A DNA stretch of 64,000 nt from Neisseria sp. (GTDB taxonomy: Bacteria > Pseudomonadota > Gammaproteobacteria > Burkholderiales > Neisseriaceae). A program made the translations under genes and the position numbers. Location: NCBI RefSeq assembly GCF_030530745.1, contig NZ_JAUMUI010000008.1, positions 26,556 to 90,555 on the forward strand, in the 5' to 3' direction. The stretch's first letter is position 1. Each line of letters starts with the position of its first letter. Shown here piece by piece: positions 62,968-64,000 of the stretch. The notes below the pieces were generated by a model that saw only the letters and a program-made list of their open reading frames with translations, was not told where the DNA came from and did no database searches.

Positions 62968-64000
62968 ATGTTCAGTTTCTTTAAACGCAAAAAAAAGCAG
63001 GATAACGCCGAACCCGCCGCCGAGCCTGTGCAAACGCCTGCCGCGCCCGAAGAAGAGGAGGCCGCACCCGAGGCGGAAAGCGGCTCCCCGTTGGCAGTGC
63101 CCCCTCCCGCCGAAGCGCAACCCGATGCGGTTGAAACACACCTGCAAAACAACCCTGTCGGCCGACCGGCGGCAAACACTGTCAACCCCGAAGCCGGCCT
63201 GCCCGATCAATATAATCCGGACGCGCCGGCGGACAAAATCCACATCAGGCCGTCTGAAAACGAAGCCGCGCCTGCCGAAGCGGCTGAAATCCTGAAACAG
63301 CCCGACAACACCGACACCGTTACTGCGCCCGTGCCAGCCGCCGCAGCTGCTGCCGCAACCGCCGAAGAGGGCGAACCCGCCAAACCCGGCTGGGCGGCGC
63401 GCCTGAAGAAAGGTCTTACCAAATCGCGCGACCAAATGGCTAAATCTCTGGCGGGCGTGTTCGGCGGCGGCAAAATCGACGAAGATTTATACGAAGAGCT
63501 TGAAACCGTGCTGATCACCGGCGATATGGGCATGGAAGCCACTGAGGCACTGATGAAAGACGTGCGCAACCGCGTCTCGCTCAAAGGCCTGAAAGACGGC
63601 AACGAGTTGCGCGGTGCACTCAAAGACGCGCTTTACGACCTCATCAAACCGCTGGAGCAGCCCTTAATCCTGCCCGAAAACCGAGGCGAACCTTTCGTGA
63701 TTATGCTGGCCGGCATCAACGGCGCGGGCAAAACCACCTCTATCGGCAAACTCGCCAAATATTTCCAATCGCAGGGCAAATCGGTGCTGCTGGCTGCGGG
63801 CGACACTTTCCGCGCCGCCGCCCGCGAGCAGCTGCAGGAATGGGGCGCGCGCAACGGCGTTACCGTGATTTCGCAAACCACCGGCGATTCCGCCGCCGTG
63901 TGCTTCGACGCCGTTGAAGCCGCCAAAGCGCGCGGCATCGACATCGTGCTGGCCGACACCGCCGGCCGCCTGCCCACGCAGCTGCACCTGATGGAAGAAA
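62968..64000 (+). CDS. ftsY: Signal recognition particle receptor FtsY, 3' end beyond the window
   Basis: At least 344 residues visible. MFSFFKRKKKQDN is the basic membrane-targeting start. A long acidic Ala/Pro/Glu-rich A domain follows (about residues 14-140). The NG GTPase domain starts GWAARLKKGLTKSRDQMAKSLAGVFGGGKID and has the P-loop LAGINGAGKTTSIGKLA, DTFRAAAREQL and DIVLADTAGRLPTQ before the window ends. FtsY docks ribosome-SRP complexes at the inner membrane. Preceded by AAGG at good spacing. A DUS near 63247 lies in the A domain. Confidence 0.96.
   Translation, partial: MFSFFKRKKKQDNAEPAAEPVQTPAAPEEEEAAPEAESGSPLAVPPPAEAQPDAVETHLQNNPVGRPAANTVNPEAGLPDQYNPDAPADKIHIRPSENEAAPAEAAEILKQPDNTDTVTAPVPAAAAAAATAEEGEPAKPGWAARLKKGLTKSRDQMAKSLAGVFGGGKIDEDLYEELETVLITGDMGMEATEALMKDVRNRVSLKGLKDGNELRGALKDALYDLIKPLEQPLILPENRGEPFVIMLAGINGAGKTTSIGKLAKYFQSQGKSVLLAAGDTFRAAAREQLQEWGARNGVTVISQTTGDSAAVCFDAVEAAKARGIDIVLADTAGRLPTQLHLMEE

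Overview
The window is from a member of the Neisseriaceae, most likely a Neisseria species of the AG-DUS dialect. The 12-mer AGGCCGTCTGAA (core GCCGTCTGAA) and its complement recur throughout, singly inside genes and as inverted pairs after stop codons. The gene content (a Fic gene inside the nuo operon, lipoprotein cytochrome c', an atpIBEFHAGDC-parB cluster) also fits Neisseria. A narG gene and the DUS dialect argue against N. meningitidis and N. gonorrhoeae; I do not name a species. No rRNA, tRNA, CRISPR array, prophage or complete insertion sequence was seen.

Layout. 1-10.8 kb: housekeeping genes (Sel1-like fragment, prmA, rpmE, MliC-like lipoprotein, dxs, gluQ, leuS, folA, dnaJ) with small intergenic repeats. 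10.8-17.9 kb: the complete F1Fo ATP synthase operon atpI-B-E-F-H-A-G-D-C on the minus strand, with a clear promoter and terminator. 18.1-21.3 kb: parB, a membrane protein, proB, a DUF2818 protein and a 160-base imperfect palindrome. 21.4-41.5 kb: the complete minus-strand complex I operon nuoA to nuoN. It is interrupted, always in the same orientation, by unrelated genes: a GFA-type gene (between E and F), a PD-(D/E)XK nuclease (between F and G), a Fic AMP-transferase, a LysM metallopeptidase and a small exported protein (between K and L), and an AbrB/PIN toxin-antitoxin pair (between L and M). A Fur-box-like site lies upstream of nuoA. 41.6-47.1 kb: an ABC exporter, ruvA, rlpA, trmL, and comF and bioH, whose divergent start codons overlap. 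47.1-53.7 kb: narG with no narHJI next to it, then a divergent shikimate-dehydrogenase-like gene and an aromatic-acid-type MFS transporter. 53.7-64 kb: a zinc-site-less M16 protein, a SWIM/SNF2 helicase, cytochrome c', an SDR, small genes around an Xre regulator, the active M16 peptidase and the start of ftsY.

How it fits together. Complex I and ATP synthase, the two ends of oxidative phosphorylation, lie 3.6 kb apart on the same strand. Nitrate reductase and cytochrome c' point to nitrogen-oxide respiration and NO tolerance. The accessory genes inside nuo have the character of defence or conflict genes: toxin-antitoxin, Fic, nuclease, and a putative effector with a candidate immunity protein. 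Several are AT-rich or flanked by repeats, so the nuo operon looks like a repeated landing site for cargo that is then transcribed with a housekeeping operon.

The most unusual points are this cargo, a family of five twin-palindrome repeats with a fixed 24-27/19-21/24-27 geometry, an exact Eikenella-type uptake sequence beside the nuclease gene, and a palindromic operator between an Xre regulator and a roughly 39-residue Gly/Asn/Pro-rich peptide gene.
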